The notes beneath the pieces were generated by a model. That model was not told the DNA's origin. It did no database searches and saw only the letters and a list, made by a program, of their open reading frames with translations. From Fomitopsis serialis (lineage: Eukaryota > Basidiomycota > Agaricomycetes > Polyporales > Fomitopsidaceae), in the NCBI RefSeq assembly GCF_022376445.1, contig NW_025954979.1, positions 372,001 to 436,000 on the forward strand: 64,000 nt of DNA. The letters run 5' to 3'. Made by a program: the position numbers and the translations under genes. This document shows positions 11,080 to 22,111 of the stretch, in pieces; position 1 is the first letter of the stretch, and each line of letters begins with the position of its first letter.

Positions 11080-11658
11080 TCACTCCAGGTCATCCAACCA
11101 CTCCCAACTCCGTTCCTCAAAGACGTTGAACTGCGACTCGTCGCTGCGCTTGGGCTTGGGCTTGGGCTTGGGATCACCGCCCTTCACCGGCGTCTTGACG
11201 GGACCTCGAGCGGCGAGAACATGTGTGGCATCGCGCTCGAAGAGCGCAAAATCGTAATCCTCGCGCTTGGGTTTGGGCTTTGGCTTTGGCTCGCCACCCT
11301 TCACTGGCGTCTTGACGGGACTTCGAGCGGCGAGAACAGGCGTAGCATCGCGCTCGAAAAGCTCGAAGTCGTAATCCTCGCGCTTGGGTTTGGGCTTGTC
11401 GCCGCCGCCGCCGCCCTTCACTGGCGTCCTGACGGGACCTCGAGCGGCCAATGCACGCGTCGGCACACGGGAGTACAGGCTTGCTTCCCGCGCGATGATG
11501 TCGGCACTGTTGAGTAGGAGTGGGAGCAAAATATCGAGCTTGAGCGAAGCCGGCATTGGTCAGAATAATTGCTTGACTTACATGTCGATGGGCAGGGCTG
11601 AAGCCGGCGCCGCAGAGACAGCAGCGAGAACGAAAGCGAGGAGGGCACTGGTGCGCAT
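11080..11658 (-). CDS. Secreted repeat precursor with Lys-Arg sites (Kex2-type peptide precursor)
   Basis: A 167-residue secreted precursor of unknown function. Exon 1 (11582-11658) encodes a clear signal peptide: hydrophobic LLAFVLAAVSA, then APASA as a likely cleavage site. A 75-nt intron leads to exon 2 (11080-11506). The mature part has two full 39-residue units (residues 69-107 and 108-146), each starting EDYDF(E/A)LFERDAT, continuing LAAR(S/G)PVKTPVKGG and ending in KPKPKPKR; a partial unit precedes them. Lys-Arg falls at 67-68, 106-107 and 145-146, exactly one unit apart, which is the pattern of Kex2-cleaved fungal repeat precursors. Each core has Tyr and Phe in an acidic context. The tail is SDESQFNVFEERSWEWLDDLE. 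Release of peptides is inference. No tailoring enzyme of the UstY type was seen nearby. Confidence 0.75.
11146..11454 (-). repeat. 117-nt in-frame tandem repeat in the secreted precursor
   Basis: Two complete 117-nt units (11263-11379 and 11146-11262) and a partial unit (11380-11454). They encode the 39-residue peptide unit ending in Lys-Arg. The (Lys-Pro)n tract varies in length between units (KPKPKR against KPKPKPKR), as expected from slippage. Confidence 0.8.
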
Positions 11659-11800
11659 GGTGTTTGATTCGTTGGGGTGCGTAGGGATAGGGGTGCGTAA
11701 GTGCAGATAGGGCGCGGCGAAGAAAAGTGAGAGTGTGGGGAGACTAGCGTGAGGATCGTTTCTCCGTAATCAAGTAAGGCTGTTGAGTAGCCAAGTTCAG

Positions 11801-11840
11801 CTGCATTCGAGGGTTAGGAAGGGAATTAAGAAACACTCAC
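11801..11840 (-). other. Possible 5'UTR intron of the repeat-precursor gene
   Basis: A consensus donor gtgagt and an acceptor gaatgcag enclose 40 bases between the TATA box and the start codon of the precursor gene. It is short for an intron, so this is tentative. Confidence 0.35.
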
Positions 11841-11920
11841 CGACCGGCACCGTTACTGTCGATGAGCTCAGAAGTAGAAGAGTTGAAGGGAGCTGGGGAA
11901 TGAGCGTTGCGCATGTCGTC

Positions 11921-11927
11921 TTTTATA
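11921..11927 (-). promoter_or_regulatory. TATA box of the repeat-precursor gene
   Basis: TATAAAA on the minus strand, about 265 bases upstream of the start codon at 11658. The distance leaves room for a 5'UTR intron. Confidence 0.5.
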
Positions 11928-13840
11928 GCTCGCCAGCCCGCTTCATCCTGCTCCGCGCTGTTCCCTGTTGTCTCGCTGTTCTATGTTCGGTGGTCCGGTG
12001 AAAGCAACGCTGCTCGGACGGAGGGCTCGCACTGAATTGAAAACCTCTTGTGACGGCTAGAAAGGTGATGGATGATAAACATACGTAATCTCGCGACGCA
12101 CTTTGGCGAGTTTCACAGAGGCCCGTCCGATCTCGCAGGTTGTCCCTTCCGAGTGTAGCTCATCGTTTTGAGTAGCCGTCCCATATATATTCATGGCGCG
12201 AACCAAAAGTGTACCCGTGCGTTCGTATTTTGGACGTCTTCGCAGGTAAGCTATAGATACACCAAGACTTACGAGGATCCTGCCGCAGTAGATACTACAC
12301 CCTCCTGACACCTCTGAGTCGGCGGGTAACCAGCATCTTAACACTCTCACTGGTGTCAACCGACGGCTGCCGTCAGGGTCCCTGGCGTTCAAACGACGGA
12401 CATTCAGTTGTCCCACATTGAAGGGCCTCGCCAGTGTCAAGGTGATACTCCTGACTCATTTGGGCGGCTTTAGCGACTCGGGGCCGTCAACGGAGCGCGA
12501 GTAACTGCGTATCGGACTCTGCACTTAGACAATCGCGGCACGGCGCGCATAAGATAGTTGATGTTGAACTCGCCTGTCCGAATCTGCCTCTTGACCTCGT
12601 CAGCATTTGCGTCGGAGTAGACTGTAACGATCATGCCCACTTACATGTTATTGAATTTTGGCTGCGCATCGTGATGTTGCACATCCCGCAATATCGCGAA
12701 AATTACGGCCACATGCAACCGTTGGATATATCCTTGCCTGAGTCTTGGTGTTAGAGCGCGACGAATCGCAGGGTCAGCGTGAACGATGTTGTTATACGAG
12801 ACGCTGGACAAGCATATAGTGTCACGTCTTTCCTACACAAGTAAGTTATTCGACAGCTAAATTGCAGAAACGTACAAAAAGACACTGCAGCTAGCCCGGT
12901 GTCGACTAGCTGCGCCAGACATCCTGAGAACAAGACTCGGACAAGCCGTGCACTTAAGCGGAGAAGCTCAGAACTTCTAGGCTCGCGGGACATTCTCTCG
13001 TGCAGCTGTAGTATACTTGGGTTGACTGAGCAGACTCGCTGGCGCCGCTGAGCCTGATAGGCCCGACTAGCCTAGTGTACGTCAGACGTGCAGCAGACTG
13101 GGATTAAAACGTCAGTAAGTATCGGTCCCTGTTGGAAAGAGCTTGTGATGCCATGCTCACGGAAGAACATCGTGATACATTCGGTTTCTTCGTGTTATCC
13201 TTCCCCTTCCCTTCGCTCCCGACTCTCAAAAGGACAACCTTGAATCGTGCTCCCATTATCCTCCTACTGGTTAGCACAGCCCAAGATAGACAGAAGTACA
13301 ATGCCAACCGCATCACCTGTACGAGTACCACTCGCACTCATGAAGCTAATCACTTGAAATCGACCGCTAGCAGTGGGCCCGGTTAGTTCAATTGCACTTC
13401 GACTGAGAGACCGGTGAGCGGATTCTGAGCCCGTAAGAATGATCAACGAATGTCAAGTGAAGTCTGGCATAATGGTCTGCAGAAGGTTCGAACGGCCACT
13501 CAGGCAGAAGGCTCGGAGGGAGTCGGAGGTGCGAGCAGCGCGCGCCTACGCGTCGGTCACATCTCGACGCGTCCTGTCACGTCACTCTGCTCCCGGGCCT
13601 CTCCTGGTGGCTGCCATCACAAGTTCACGGCCGTTGGGTCCTGACTGTGAGCTACCGCCATCGGATCTGGTCTCTCAACGTCCTGAGCACATATACCTCA
13701 GCTCCGCGTTCTTCCGAGGTCTTTCGCAGATGGACCTCTGGCTCACAGCAAGGCTGACCAAGGTTTGGATTCGAACTGCTGAGGTTGACAGTGCTTCCAT
13801 GCCAGGCCACTGTCAGCCTCCATCGAGATTCGTCCGTCGT
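11928..13840. other. Long intergenic region, no gene recognised
   Basis: Almost 2 kb with only short open frames and no recognised domain. Two short matches to the tRNA T-loop sequence (near 13483 and 13770) lack the rest of a tRNA. Confidence 0.5.
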
Positions 13841-13844
13841 CCTC

Positions 13845-13851
13845 TATATAA
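13845..13851 (+). promoter_or_regulatory. TATA box of the octapeptide-repeat secreted protein
   Basis: TATATAA, 133 bases upstream of the ATG at 13984, followed by a pyrimidine-rich leader. Confidence 0.55.
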
Positions 13852-13983
13852 CGCAGCGGGAATTCTCGCTCAGCCTCCCCAGCTCTCTCCCTCTGACCAC
13901 CACGAACTCCCCTCGAGTTCGCTCTGTCACTGGTGTGCTATCCTCTTGCTTTCGTACATCCGACCCCCACAGTCTACCCTGCC

Positions 13984-15246
13984 ATGAGGCTCACTCCGAG
14001 CTCGTCTCTGCTCATCGCGACCCTTGCGCTCTCGTCCTCGTCATCTAGTTTGGCGGCTCCTACGGACCACGACGTCAATGGGCTATCTACATCCTCCAGC
14101 ATTCATGGCATCCACTCTTCGAGGGAGGACTCCATAGGCGTTCACGTGGGGAACGGCAATGTTGATTTGGGCGTGGGTGCGTCTAATTGTTTTGATGTCG
14201 GAAAGACAGGACTTATTGCAGCACTCTCAGAGCAGGGACAGCGTCAGCGTCAGCCAGATCACGAGGAGCACAGGGCCCTCGAGAAGCGACTCGACCTCGG
14301 GGCCGTGCTAGGGGGAGTTCCCATTCTTGGACCCGCCCTCGCCCCGCTCCTCCCCGCGCTTGAGCCCATCTTCAACGCGCTTGGTCTCGGTGACGGCGGC
14401 AGCGGCGGTCCCAGCTCTCTCCTCGCTCTGAGCCCGGGCCAGGTCAGCCAAGTTCAGCAGGCCGTCGCGCAGGCGATCATCAGCGCGGGGCCCTCCAACA
14501 TTACGGGCATCGCTTCGTCTCTCCCAGTGCCTCCGCTTCCTACAGGCGCAGCCGGGAATATCACTGCGAACGTGCCAGTCCGCAAGCGCGACGACAACTG
14601 TGGCGGAAACATGGCCTCGGCGGACTGCTCTTCGTCGCCGGATTCATCTAGTGCCACTTCGACCTGGTCGCCCGTCTCTACCTTCGCGGAATTCTCGGCG
14701 CCCTCCGACGTGCCTCTGAACAGTCCTCCTGGTCCTGCTGAGTTCGCTGCCCCCAGCGGCCTCCCGGTGTCTCCTCCCAGCGGCCTCCCAGTTTCTCCTC
14801 CCAGCGGCCTTCCGGTGTCTCCTCCTGGTGGTCTCCCGGTGTCTCCTCCTGGTGGTCTTCCGGTGTCTCCTCCCAGCGGTCTCCCGGTGTCTCCTCCCAA
14901 CGGTTTCCCAGTGTCTCCTCCGATTGGCTCGCTCCCCGTCGGTGCGAACCCTCTCTCGCCTTCGCTGCCTGTGAACCCACCCAACACGCCAATTGCGCCC
15001 CCGGTCCCGGTGGGGGCGCCGCTCGGCGCCTCTTCCTCCACTTCCTCGGCTGGCACGACGCCGACAACCTCGCCTGACGCGATTGACGTCCAGGACGACA
15101 CGACCCCACCGCTCTTCATGTCTTCGACCGCGGGGCGAACAGTTCGCCGACGGCGTAACCTGGTTCTACCGAAGGCGATAAGTGATGGCTCTTCTATGGC
15201 GACTTTCTTGGCGGACGTGACTACCCTTCTTCCATTATGTCTCTAA
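13984..15246 (+). CDS. Secreted Pro/Ser-rich protein with octapeptide repeats
   Basis: Single-exon gene, 420 residues, function unknown. The start at 13984 gives a signal peptide (SSSLLIATLALSSSSSSLAA). Next come a hydrophobic Gly/Leu/Pro stretch (GAVLGGVPILGPALAPLLPALEP) and dibasic sites at EKR and RKR that could be Kex2 targets. Two NIT-type N-glycosylation sites occur (GPSNITG and AGNITAN), and a small region holds two cysteines (NCGGNMASADC). Seven consecutive copies of GLPVSPP(S/G/N) follow, then a Ser/Thr/Pro-rich tail ending in a hydrophobic stretch. The composition suggests an extracellular or wall-associated, heavily O-glycosylated protein. The C-terminal hydrophobic end could be a GPI signal, but no clear omega site was verified. 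Confidence 0.75.
   Translation: MRLTPSSSLLIATLALSSSSSSLAAPTDHDVNGLSTSSSIHGIHSSREDSIGVHVGNGNVDLGVGASNCFDVGKTGLIAALSEQGQRQRQPDHEEHRALEKRLDLGAVLGGVPILGPALAPLLPALEPIFNALGLGDGGSGGPSSLLALSPGQVSQVQQAVAQAIISAGPSNITGIASSLPVPPLPTGAAGNITANVPVRKRDDNCGGNMASADCSSSPDSSSATSTWSPVSTFAEFSAPSDVPLNSPPGPAEFAAPSGLPVSPPSGLPVSPPSGLPVSPPGGLPVSPPGGLPVSPPSGLPVSPPNGFPVSPPIGSLPVGANPLSPSLPVNPPNTPIAPPVPVGAPLGASSSTSSAGTTPTTSPDAIDVQDDTTPPLFMSSTAGRTVRRRRNLVLPKAISDGSSMATFLADVTTLLPLCL
14758..14925 (+). repeat. Seven 24-nt tandem repeats coding GLPVSPPx
   Basis: Seven contiguous 24-nt units. Units 1-3 and 6 end in Ser, 4-5 in Gly; the last unit is degenerate (GFPVSPPI). Differences are mostly synonymous or at the last residue. 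Confidence 0.9.
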
Positions 15247-15612
15247 AAAACCCCATATAAGCATATATAGTATGATTTGTGTCAACGGCCCTTAGCTAGT
15301 ACTATACCATAGCAATCGATATATTCGCGTTGTTCGAGATCTTATGGGCGCGATGTCAGCTATGTGCATTCGGATTTCAGAGTGCTTGTGGCCCACGACA
15401 GCTGTGAGGTAAGTAGCCATGTAGTGCCTCAGCTGATTCGGCGACGCGTTTGAAAGAATATTACATTCGAAGCTATACCGCATGCATTATGTATTTAAGT
15501 ATCGTATACTAGCGTACTCTTCGTGTCGACGACTGTCCATGATGCCCAACGTTTGTCCGTTGCCAATGGATGCCCAACCAACGAGCAACCGCCACCGAGC
15601 CACGAGCCACGC
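15247..15612. other. Intergenic, convergent
   Basis: AT-rich spacer (TATA-like tracts at 15262-15272 and 15480-15510), probably 3' ends of the two convergent genes. No coding signal. Confidence 0.5.
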
Positions 15613-17244
15613 TCACCTGTTCGCCCGCGCCTTCAACCCATTTTTAACCAAGATCCACCACGCGTGGAAGCGCTTCTCGACGACGATCTCCTTCTCCAAC
15701 AGGTCCCAGTCGCCCTCGCCCGGGCTCCCCCACGCGAGCGCATCGAGGAGCTCGTCGGTGTCGTACCCGAGCTCGAAGAACGCGCGCGCGACGTGCGGCG
15801 GGGGCGGTGTCGTGCGGGATAGCCCGCGGAGGAAGGCGTCGACGGCGTGCGACGGCGTGCGGCAGGAGGACGTTGGTCCCGGGCCCGGTGCGCCGAGCTG
15901 GAGGCGGTAGAGGCGGAGGCGGAGGATGCTGAGAGGGTGCACGCGTCACCGGCGGTGCGCGGTACCGCAGGCGTGGGGTGCAAGGCTGGAGGAGCCGCAG
16001 TGGCGCCCCGCGACTGTGAGGGGAAGGCGGGGACGAGCGCGAAACGACCTGTGATGTCCTCTGAGGTCTGTGGGAGTAGGGGGCTCGGAGGGATGCTTGT
16101 GGTCGGTGTGGGCTGCTGGGATATCAGGCGCTCGGCGGAGGGGTGGTTCGTCTCCACCGTCAGGCCACCGTATGAGCTTGAGCGAGATGTCCCTTCAGCA
16201 TCCATGGGTGATGCAGAATTCGATCCTCCCGTCATGGGGGCTTTCTTAAAGGCCAATATCGGATCCGGAGAAGGGGACTGGGTCTGAATCGACGCCAAGA
16301 CCGAGGGTGCCGTATGAGACGGGGAAGGCTCCGGCGAGTCCACGTCCATCGAGACGTCTGCGACACGGCGCGACCGTGCAGCAGAAGAGACGGCCGATGC
16401 GCTGTACCCCGGGGTTGACGGGTCAACGTCTTCCGTCAACTCGAGCTGCAACTCGGATAATGACGGGGATGCAGACGTCGAGCGGGGCCGGTCGATCGTC
16501 TCGATGCTGGGCATCTCCAATCGAGGTCGACTCTTGCCATCAGCCTTAGCCCGAGGGGCAGATGAAGCGTCCGAGGCCGTCTCTAGAATGAAACGTTAGA
16601 CTTCACCAGGATGCGGGAGGGCAGAAGGCTTCTTACCTTGTTTGACTATTGCCGATTGGTCGGTTCCCGTCGTCTCTAAAGGTCCTCCTTGGGCATGGTC
16701 TTCCTGCGCTTACGGCGAGGTGTCTCTGGTTTGAGACCGCCCTCAGGAGGCTGGCCACTGCATTTTTGTCGAGCATGTATCTGAGCCGCGGTTTGTCAGC
16801 GGTGCACATAGCAAATGCCCAGTGGCACACACCTGGAGATATTGGGGATCTCTATGCCCGTATGAGCATTTACTACAAGTGAACCGCTCGCCGTCCGCAG
16901 GCCTTATGAGAGTTTCCTTGGTACCGTCGGGGAATACGACGACACATCGCTTCTGGTGCACCGTCCTCTGGTGGAACTGAACGGACTTGACATGTTCACC
17001 GCACCTCCTGCAGTGGTGGACCGCGCTCGGGCTAATATCAAGCCGATATATCAACACATTGAAGTGCGAACGTAAAGATGTGATCTCACGAGGCGTCCTT
17101 GCCACTGCCAGCGCTGGGGCTTGTCGCCGGCTGAGCCTCGGAACTGGCGAGAGCGTCAATTTGCGGTTCGGCCTTGACGTCCTGTTCTGGAGGCTCGGCG
17201 GAAAGAGTGTCTGGCGTAGCGTCGAGGGTGGTGAAGTTGGACAT
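15613..17244 (-). CDS. Zinc-finger/C-terminal helical domain protein, paralogue 1
   Basis: First of four paralogues of unknown function. Exon 1 starts at 17244 (MSNFTTLDATPDT) and is joined in phase across a 59-nt intron to finger 1, CRRCGEHVKSVQFHQRTVH (C-x2-C-x9-H-x4-H). A (P)DGT linker follows, then finger 2 (FTCSKCSYGHRDPQYLQ), a basic patch (PRRKRRKTMPK), a long Ser/Pro/acidic linker, and a C-terminal domain of about 65 residues: HVARAFFELGYDT, DALAW, GDWDLLEKEI, HAWWILVKNGLKARANR. The basic patch could be a nuclear signal, and finger-type Zn binding suggests nucleic-acid or protein binding, but no function is known. One-base run deletions are needed near 16690 and between 15870 and 15960. 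Confidence 0.7.
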
Positions 17245-17691
17245 TACGAGTGCATACTAGTACAGGCGGGCGTGGCAGGCGAGGGCGGACCAGAGTCAGA
17301 CGGTGAAATCGACGCACCACTCCCCATTCTGCTCACTAATTACCCGATCTGGGCTCCCCATCTCAGATCTCATGGCGCCTGCAGATCTCCCCCTCATCTC
17401 AGCCACTCCCGGCGAGAGCCTCGTGCTCAGGTGCACGAATGATCAATGATGCAGAGAGCACAGTAGACGAGGATGGATGAGACATTTGCACCGGGAGTTA
17501 TGCGGTACGAGATATAGCAGCGAATCAATACAAAGACAAAGACAGCGACGACAGCAAGAGTGTGCAGCTGAGACTCGGATGCACATACAACTACAAGATT
17601 TGAAAGCACGAGAGCAAAGGAAAGCAGTACAGCAGATGTTACAACACGATGCAGCACGATAGTTAGACTGGATAATTACGAAAACGGAAGA
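17245..17691. other. Intergenic between zinc-finger paralogues 1 and 2
   Basis: Upstream region of paralogue 1 and 3' flank of paralogue 2. No additional gene seen. Confidence 0.5.
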
Positions 17692-20019
17692 TCAAACGTT
17701 GTCGTTGCCGTTCCTCTCAGCACACCTCTTCGCTCGCTTGCGCAGGCCGATCTTTACGCGCAACCACCACGCATCGTACCCCTTCTCCGTGCGCAGTTCT
17801 TCTTCCAGGTTGTCCCAGTCGCCACACCCTGGCTCCGCGCACGCCAGAATGTCGAGTTCCTCCTCAGTGTCGTAGCCTAGGTCGACGAAGGCGTGAGCAA
17901 AGTGCGCCGGGGGTGACCGGCCGGTGCAAATGCCCTCGAGGAAGAGCACAACAGGATGGGAGGGAGGGAGCGGCTCGCGAGGTGGGCTGCTCCCTGGCTG
18001 GGGCCAGGAGAGCCTGACTGAGAGGATGCGACCTCTGAGTCAGTCCCTCCTGGTCTATAGCGCACAGCCGCCGCATTCTCGTCAGAGGAACCGCGCTGCG
18101 ACGCACTCGAGGGATCCATGCCATTACCAGCCAGGGAGTCAACATGAACAGGAACGGGCCCGTTGTCTGTGGACTCGGAGGGGCTAAGCGGTGGGCTCAT
18201 CAGCCCGAGGGGCGTCTTCGCACCTGCGTATCGTTCTTCGTGCCCATCGACCACCGGCAAGTCGTGGACACTAGAAGCCGTCAACTCTGTGGGCGCACTC
18301 ACATCGTCAATAGCATGGTGCGATGCCGGTGCTACGACGAACGCAGGATATGGACCATCCATTGGAGGTTCGTGGACAGTACGGATGTCGTCGGGATCAG
18401 CCTCGGCTTGCCAAGGTCGAGGGCCGGCCGCGGCGAATACATCACCGTTGACAGCTTCCTCGATCGATCCTTCAGCATCCTGCACATCGGCCATCGCGAT
18501 GTCGTCGTCATCATCATCAGGATACTGAAGCTCGAGAGCGTCGAGCTGTACTGCATCGACGTCCATGCCTGTCTCGCTCGCGTCAATATGTGGAGATTGC
18601 GGGTCGTCTGCGGTGTGCGTCTGCGGATCTGGTTCAGGAAAAGAGGATGATAGATCCGGGGCCTGCAAATCCAAGGGCGGAGAGGTGGCTCCCGACTCCG
18701 GAAGCTCCAAGGGCACAGGAAGAGGCGGCGAACCCATGGTTTCGGACGAGGGCTCAGGCTCACGCTCCGAGAGTCCAGGTACCGCTGGATCATCCGCAGG
18801 CGTACCTAGCGACTCCAAAGGCATGGATTCGGGTTGCAAGTCGCAGGCCGCACGTACCGCCGCTGGATCCGGCGACGCTTGTGGCTCCTCGGATTCGACG
18901 GGCCCGGATGCGACAATCAACTCTGACGACGTGGATATAGGCTGTTGCTCTATTGACGCAGGTACGGCGGTCGGTGGATCCAGTGACTCTTCTCGTACTC
19001 CCTGTGAGTCGAAAGCCTCGACTATAGGGTGTGGTTCTGGCGATGGCGCAGATCCTACGGACTGAGAACCCGAGTTATCGAGCACGGGCTCCTCAACTCC
19101 GGGTCTATCTTCCTCAGGCTCTGGAGTCGTCGATCCGTGTGGATCCCTCATTGTATCATCTGGCTCGATAGGCTGCGACTCTGAGGGCGCAGTGAGCCCA
19201 ATCGCAGCCTGCGGCTCTGATTCGGAGGGTGGATGGAGAGATGGCGACCGCGATGGTTCATGTCCCAGCTGGGAATCCGAAGGCGCAGGTAGTACGGGCT
19301 GTGAATCCGAAGGCGTAGATATGGGATGTGAATCCGGAGGCGTAGGCGGGGGCCGTGGCTCCTCGGTCGAGGATACAGGCTCTGCAGCTTCGTCTCGTAC
19401 GAGAGATGGTTGCCGGCCAGGGTCCGTAACGGGGTCATTGGTGTCGTCGAGCTTAGGGCGCTTCCTTCCAGGCAGGGTCAGAACTAGGGATGGTCGACGC
19501 TTGGTGGGGCCAGATCTTCGATGCTCTGGTTTGTTAGCGTCTTGTGAGTCAGGGTCCCCAACCCCCGGCTTGCGCATCTTGATGCGGATGCGCCCCGGCG
19601 AACCTGTAGGCACAGGCTGACTCCGAGTCGGAGGGGTCTGGGAGCGCGAACACGAATCCCTTCGCATGTGGTCCTGCCCAAGACGTTGTAAAGACCAGCG
19701 AAAAGACCAAATAATAGTCTCACCTGAAGCTTTCGTGGGGTCTGGAAAGGCTTCGCACATCGCAGACACCGAAATAAGCCCACTTCGTGATCGCGGAAGA
19801 CGTCGTGGATAGTGCCGTCCAGAACCACGCGACACGACGACTGATGAGTAGATCGATAGTGGTGTTCGAGCGACCGGACGATTTGGCCGCATTCGCGGCA
19901 CTTGCCTGGCGCGGCGGGCCTAGGGATTCATTTGCGGATGAACGCAACGATACAAGTGTAGACTGAGGGTTGCTCACCATTCTTTGCGTGTCATCAGCGT
20001 CGCTATGCTCTTCCACCAT
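17692..20019 (-). CDS. Zinc-finger/C-terminal helical domain protein, paralogue 2 (long acidic linker)
   Basis: Longest member, about 740 residues. Exon 1 (19978-20019) encodes MVEEHSDADDTQRM. Finger 1 is CRECGQIVRSLEHHYRSTH and finger 2 FRCLRCAKPFQTPRKLQDHM, the latter spliced across an intron at about 19724. A basic segment (RIRIKMRKPG, GRKRPKLDD) resembles a bipartite nuclear signal. Then follow about 500 residues of Ser/Pro/Glu/Asp with short repeats such as PSDSQP and PSESQP and a run of Asp. The C-terminal domain matches paralogue 1: PPAHFAHAFVDLGYDTEEELD, then GDWDNLEEEL, then AWWLRVKIGLRKRAKR. A one-base frame jump occurs near 17950-17990. Exon 1 phase does not fit exon 2 by one base, although the orphan copy of this exon at 22776-22816 has the fitting phase. 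Confidence 0.7.
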
Positions 20020-20353
20020 ATGTTGCCTTGGGCATCCCAGAATAGAGGAGGAACAACACAGAGTACGAGCTTCGGAAGACCAAGTCTGAGGCTAACTTGC
20101 AGCGGAACTGTCACTGTGACGGGGAAGGGCCCGGCGTGCATCGAGCGCTAACGGTGCTCGAACCGATACGCAGCAGTGTAATGCCGCATTTGGTAGGCGT
20201 TGTAAATGAACGGAGAACTGCAAAATCGGTTACAAAATCATATCCTACGGCGATGGGTCGCTGTGAGCTAAGGCCGAAACGGCGTATTTACATCAAATAG
20301 TACACACAAAGCCTTCAGTAGTACCATATGCTACAGACATGAGTACTGCCCCT
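20020..20353. other. Intergenic, promoter side of paralogue 2
   Basis: Part of the segmental duplication. Its homologue is 22817-23107, which shows it is non-coding flank duplicated with the genes. Confidence 0.55.
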
Positions 20354-22111
20354 TCACTTGCGCAATGTCGCAGCTCGTCCTTCCAAGCCCGCCTTGATGA
20401 TCATCCATTCGAAGGATGTCGTTTTCTTCGCCTCACCTAAGAACGCCTGAAGGAAACTCCATTGATCCTGTAATTCGCACAAAACATCCAGATCCTCTTC
20501 CGTAACGATTCCAAAGTCACCGAAAGTGTCCGACAGGTGGGCAAGCGGACGCTTCAGCTGTACCAAGAATGCATATATAGGACCCGTCTCTGTGTCCCCA
20601 TGCAGTCGGCCTGGGCCACTACCACTAGCTTCCGATGCGTCAGAGATTCCCGCGCCATCCTGCGAGCTTTGCGCGGCATTTCGCAGCGAGCTTTGACCGG
20701 CAGCGAGGAGTGAGGATAGGGGAGGAGTAGAGAGCCGGAAAACTCGCGCCGTATTCGATGAGGTCGTCGCAAAGGTCGTTGCACTGATTGAATCAGCGGC
20801 AGGTATAGGGTCAACCGACGAGGATTGACGCTGAGAGGGCTGCTGGCTGCGTCGTATGGACTCTCTGCTTGCACCGCGCGCGGTTGGCTCAGCAATGAGC
20901 ACTTCGACTTCCACATCCGAGTCATCTAGGATACGTCAATACCGTCTGATCGTCAAGGCAGACATGAGTCACTTGCCTGGCTCTTCCTTGGGGAGCAGCA
21001 TCTCCAAATCAATTGTCTCATCCATATCATCCATATGGGCATCTTCGACCTTGACCACAGCTTCATCCTGCGGCTCGATGTCTGACGGGAGGCTTTCCAA
21101 GTTTATGACGTCGCCAACTGTGCCGTCACGGTAGCTCTCGTCTCGATAAGATTGTCGCCTGATCGTTCTTGATGCGCGCCATACGGCTTTTTGGCTGAGA
21201 TTCATATACTCCCCGATCTGATGCACGGTATACTCATCCTTCCAGTATCCGCGCACGAGAGCCCGCTGAGTCCGAGTTGTATGTGGCCCACCGTGTCTGG
21301 GCGGCCGAAGCAGTGAGCATGGCCTGACGATACGGTTGTGGAGATGAGACTGGAAACCTCACCGAAGAGGACGCGCTGATGGCAACACAGAAGCAGACGA
21401 TGTAGAAGACACCCACTAGCAGTATCTGCTTCATATTCGCCACCACTTGCTGGCTCCGCACCCGCTGCTGAAGACCCACGGGCGTCGATCCGAAGCTGGA
21501 ATCTGCCCATCCCGCGCCTCGCGTATGATCGCGTATCATCCAGACGGCAGTCTATGTTTCTGCGTGTGTGCCACTGATGAACATATGGTGTCAATCCAGA
21601 TGCAAGATACGCGGAGAGCGCCCTTACGCGTAAGCCAGCAGCCTGTTCGTACGCTTTGTCGCACCGCGGACAATGGAATTGTGAGGTTGTGGGATCGCGC
21701 CCGACAGTCATCGCCCGCTTGTCGATCTTGAATGTGACCTTCGTGAACCTTTGATGAACACTGCGGTTGTGCGCCTTTATGTGTGTGTGCCATACGCCAC
21801 AACAGAGACCCCTTTTGACAGGCCTGCACGACGATGTTGAACAACAAATCTTCCAAGCATGAGATTGGTAAACCCACATGACCCCTGCTGTCACAAGCAG
21901 AATCGTGTTCGATGCGACGAAAGTCGTTTTGAGGCGACGAGGTGATTACAGAATTGGGCTGTACTCCTCGTCCGTGCCGTGAGTAGCTGAGGCTGCGGCA
22001 ACTTGTGCTAAACCCCCCGACAACCACCGGAGTCTGAAAGTGGTGGGACTGAACCGAATTCTCGAACTCGCCGACGATGGGCTGGAACGGAAGTCCGGGA
22101 GACGCCCACAT
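20354..22111 (-). CDS. Zinc-finger/HTH/C-terminal helical domain protein, paralogue 3
   Basis: Minus-strand paralogue most similar to paralogue 4. Finger 1 region: CCGVWHTHIKAHNRSVH; finger 2 FHCPRCDKAYEQAAGLR, split from NIDCRL by an intron. After a Ser/Ala-rich linker comes a segment absent from paralogues 1 and 2: GGPHTTRTQRALVRGYWKDE then YTVHQIGEYMNLSQKAVWRA, which reads like a helix-turn-helix. An acidic stretch (MDETIDLEMLLPKEEPGK) is followed, after an intron, by a Ser-rich linker and the C-terminal domain RPLAHLSDTFGDFGIVTEED, DQWSFLQAFL, FEWMIIKAGLEGRAATLRK. The 5' end is uncertain: the start at 22111 is the farthest ATG of the open 5' frame, and that 5' part is poorly conserved with paralogue 4. 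Frames jump in the 21250-21500 region. Confidence 0.6.

Noticed and set aside
13445..13500. tRNA-like A-box and B-box sequences (TGGCATAATGG and GGTTCGAAC)
   Set aside because: Only about ten bases separate them, there is no acceptor stem or anticodon arm, and the bases after TTCGA do not close a T stem.
13745..13790. Second GTTCGAATCC-like T-loop on the minus strand
   Set aside because: The flanking bases cannot form the five-pair T stem and no cloverleaf fits.
14454..15119. Long Gly-rich open frame opposite the octapeptide-repeat gene
   Set aside because: It is the mirror of a GC-rich repeat; the plus strand has the signal peptide, TATA box and better start.
17877..19901. Transposon or viral origin for the long acidic zinc-finger protein
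   Set aside because: No transposase, integrase, reverse transcriptase motif, terminal repeat or target-site duplication was seen; the ends match the paralogous finger genes.
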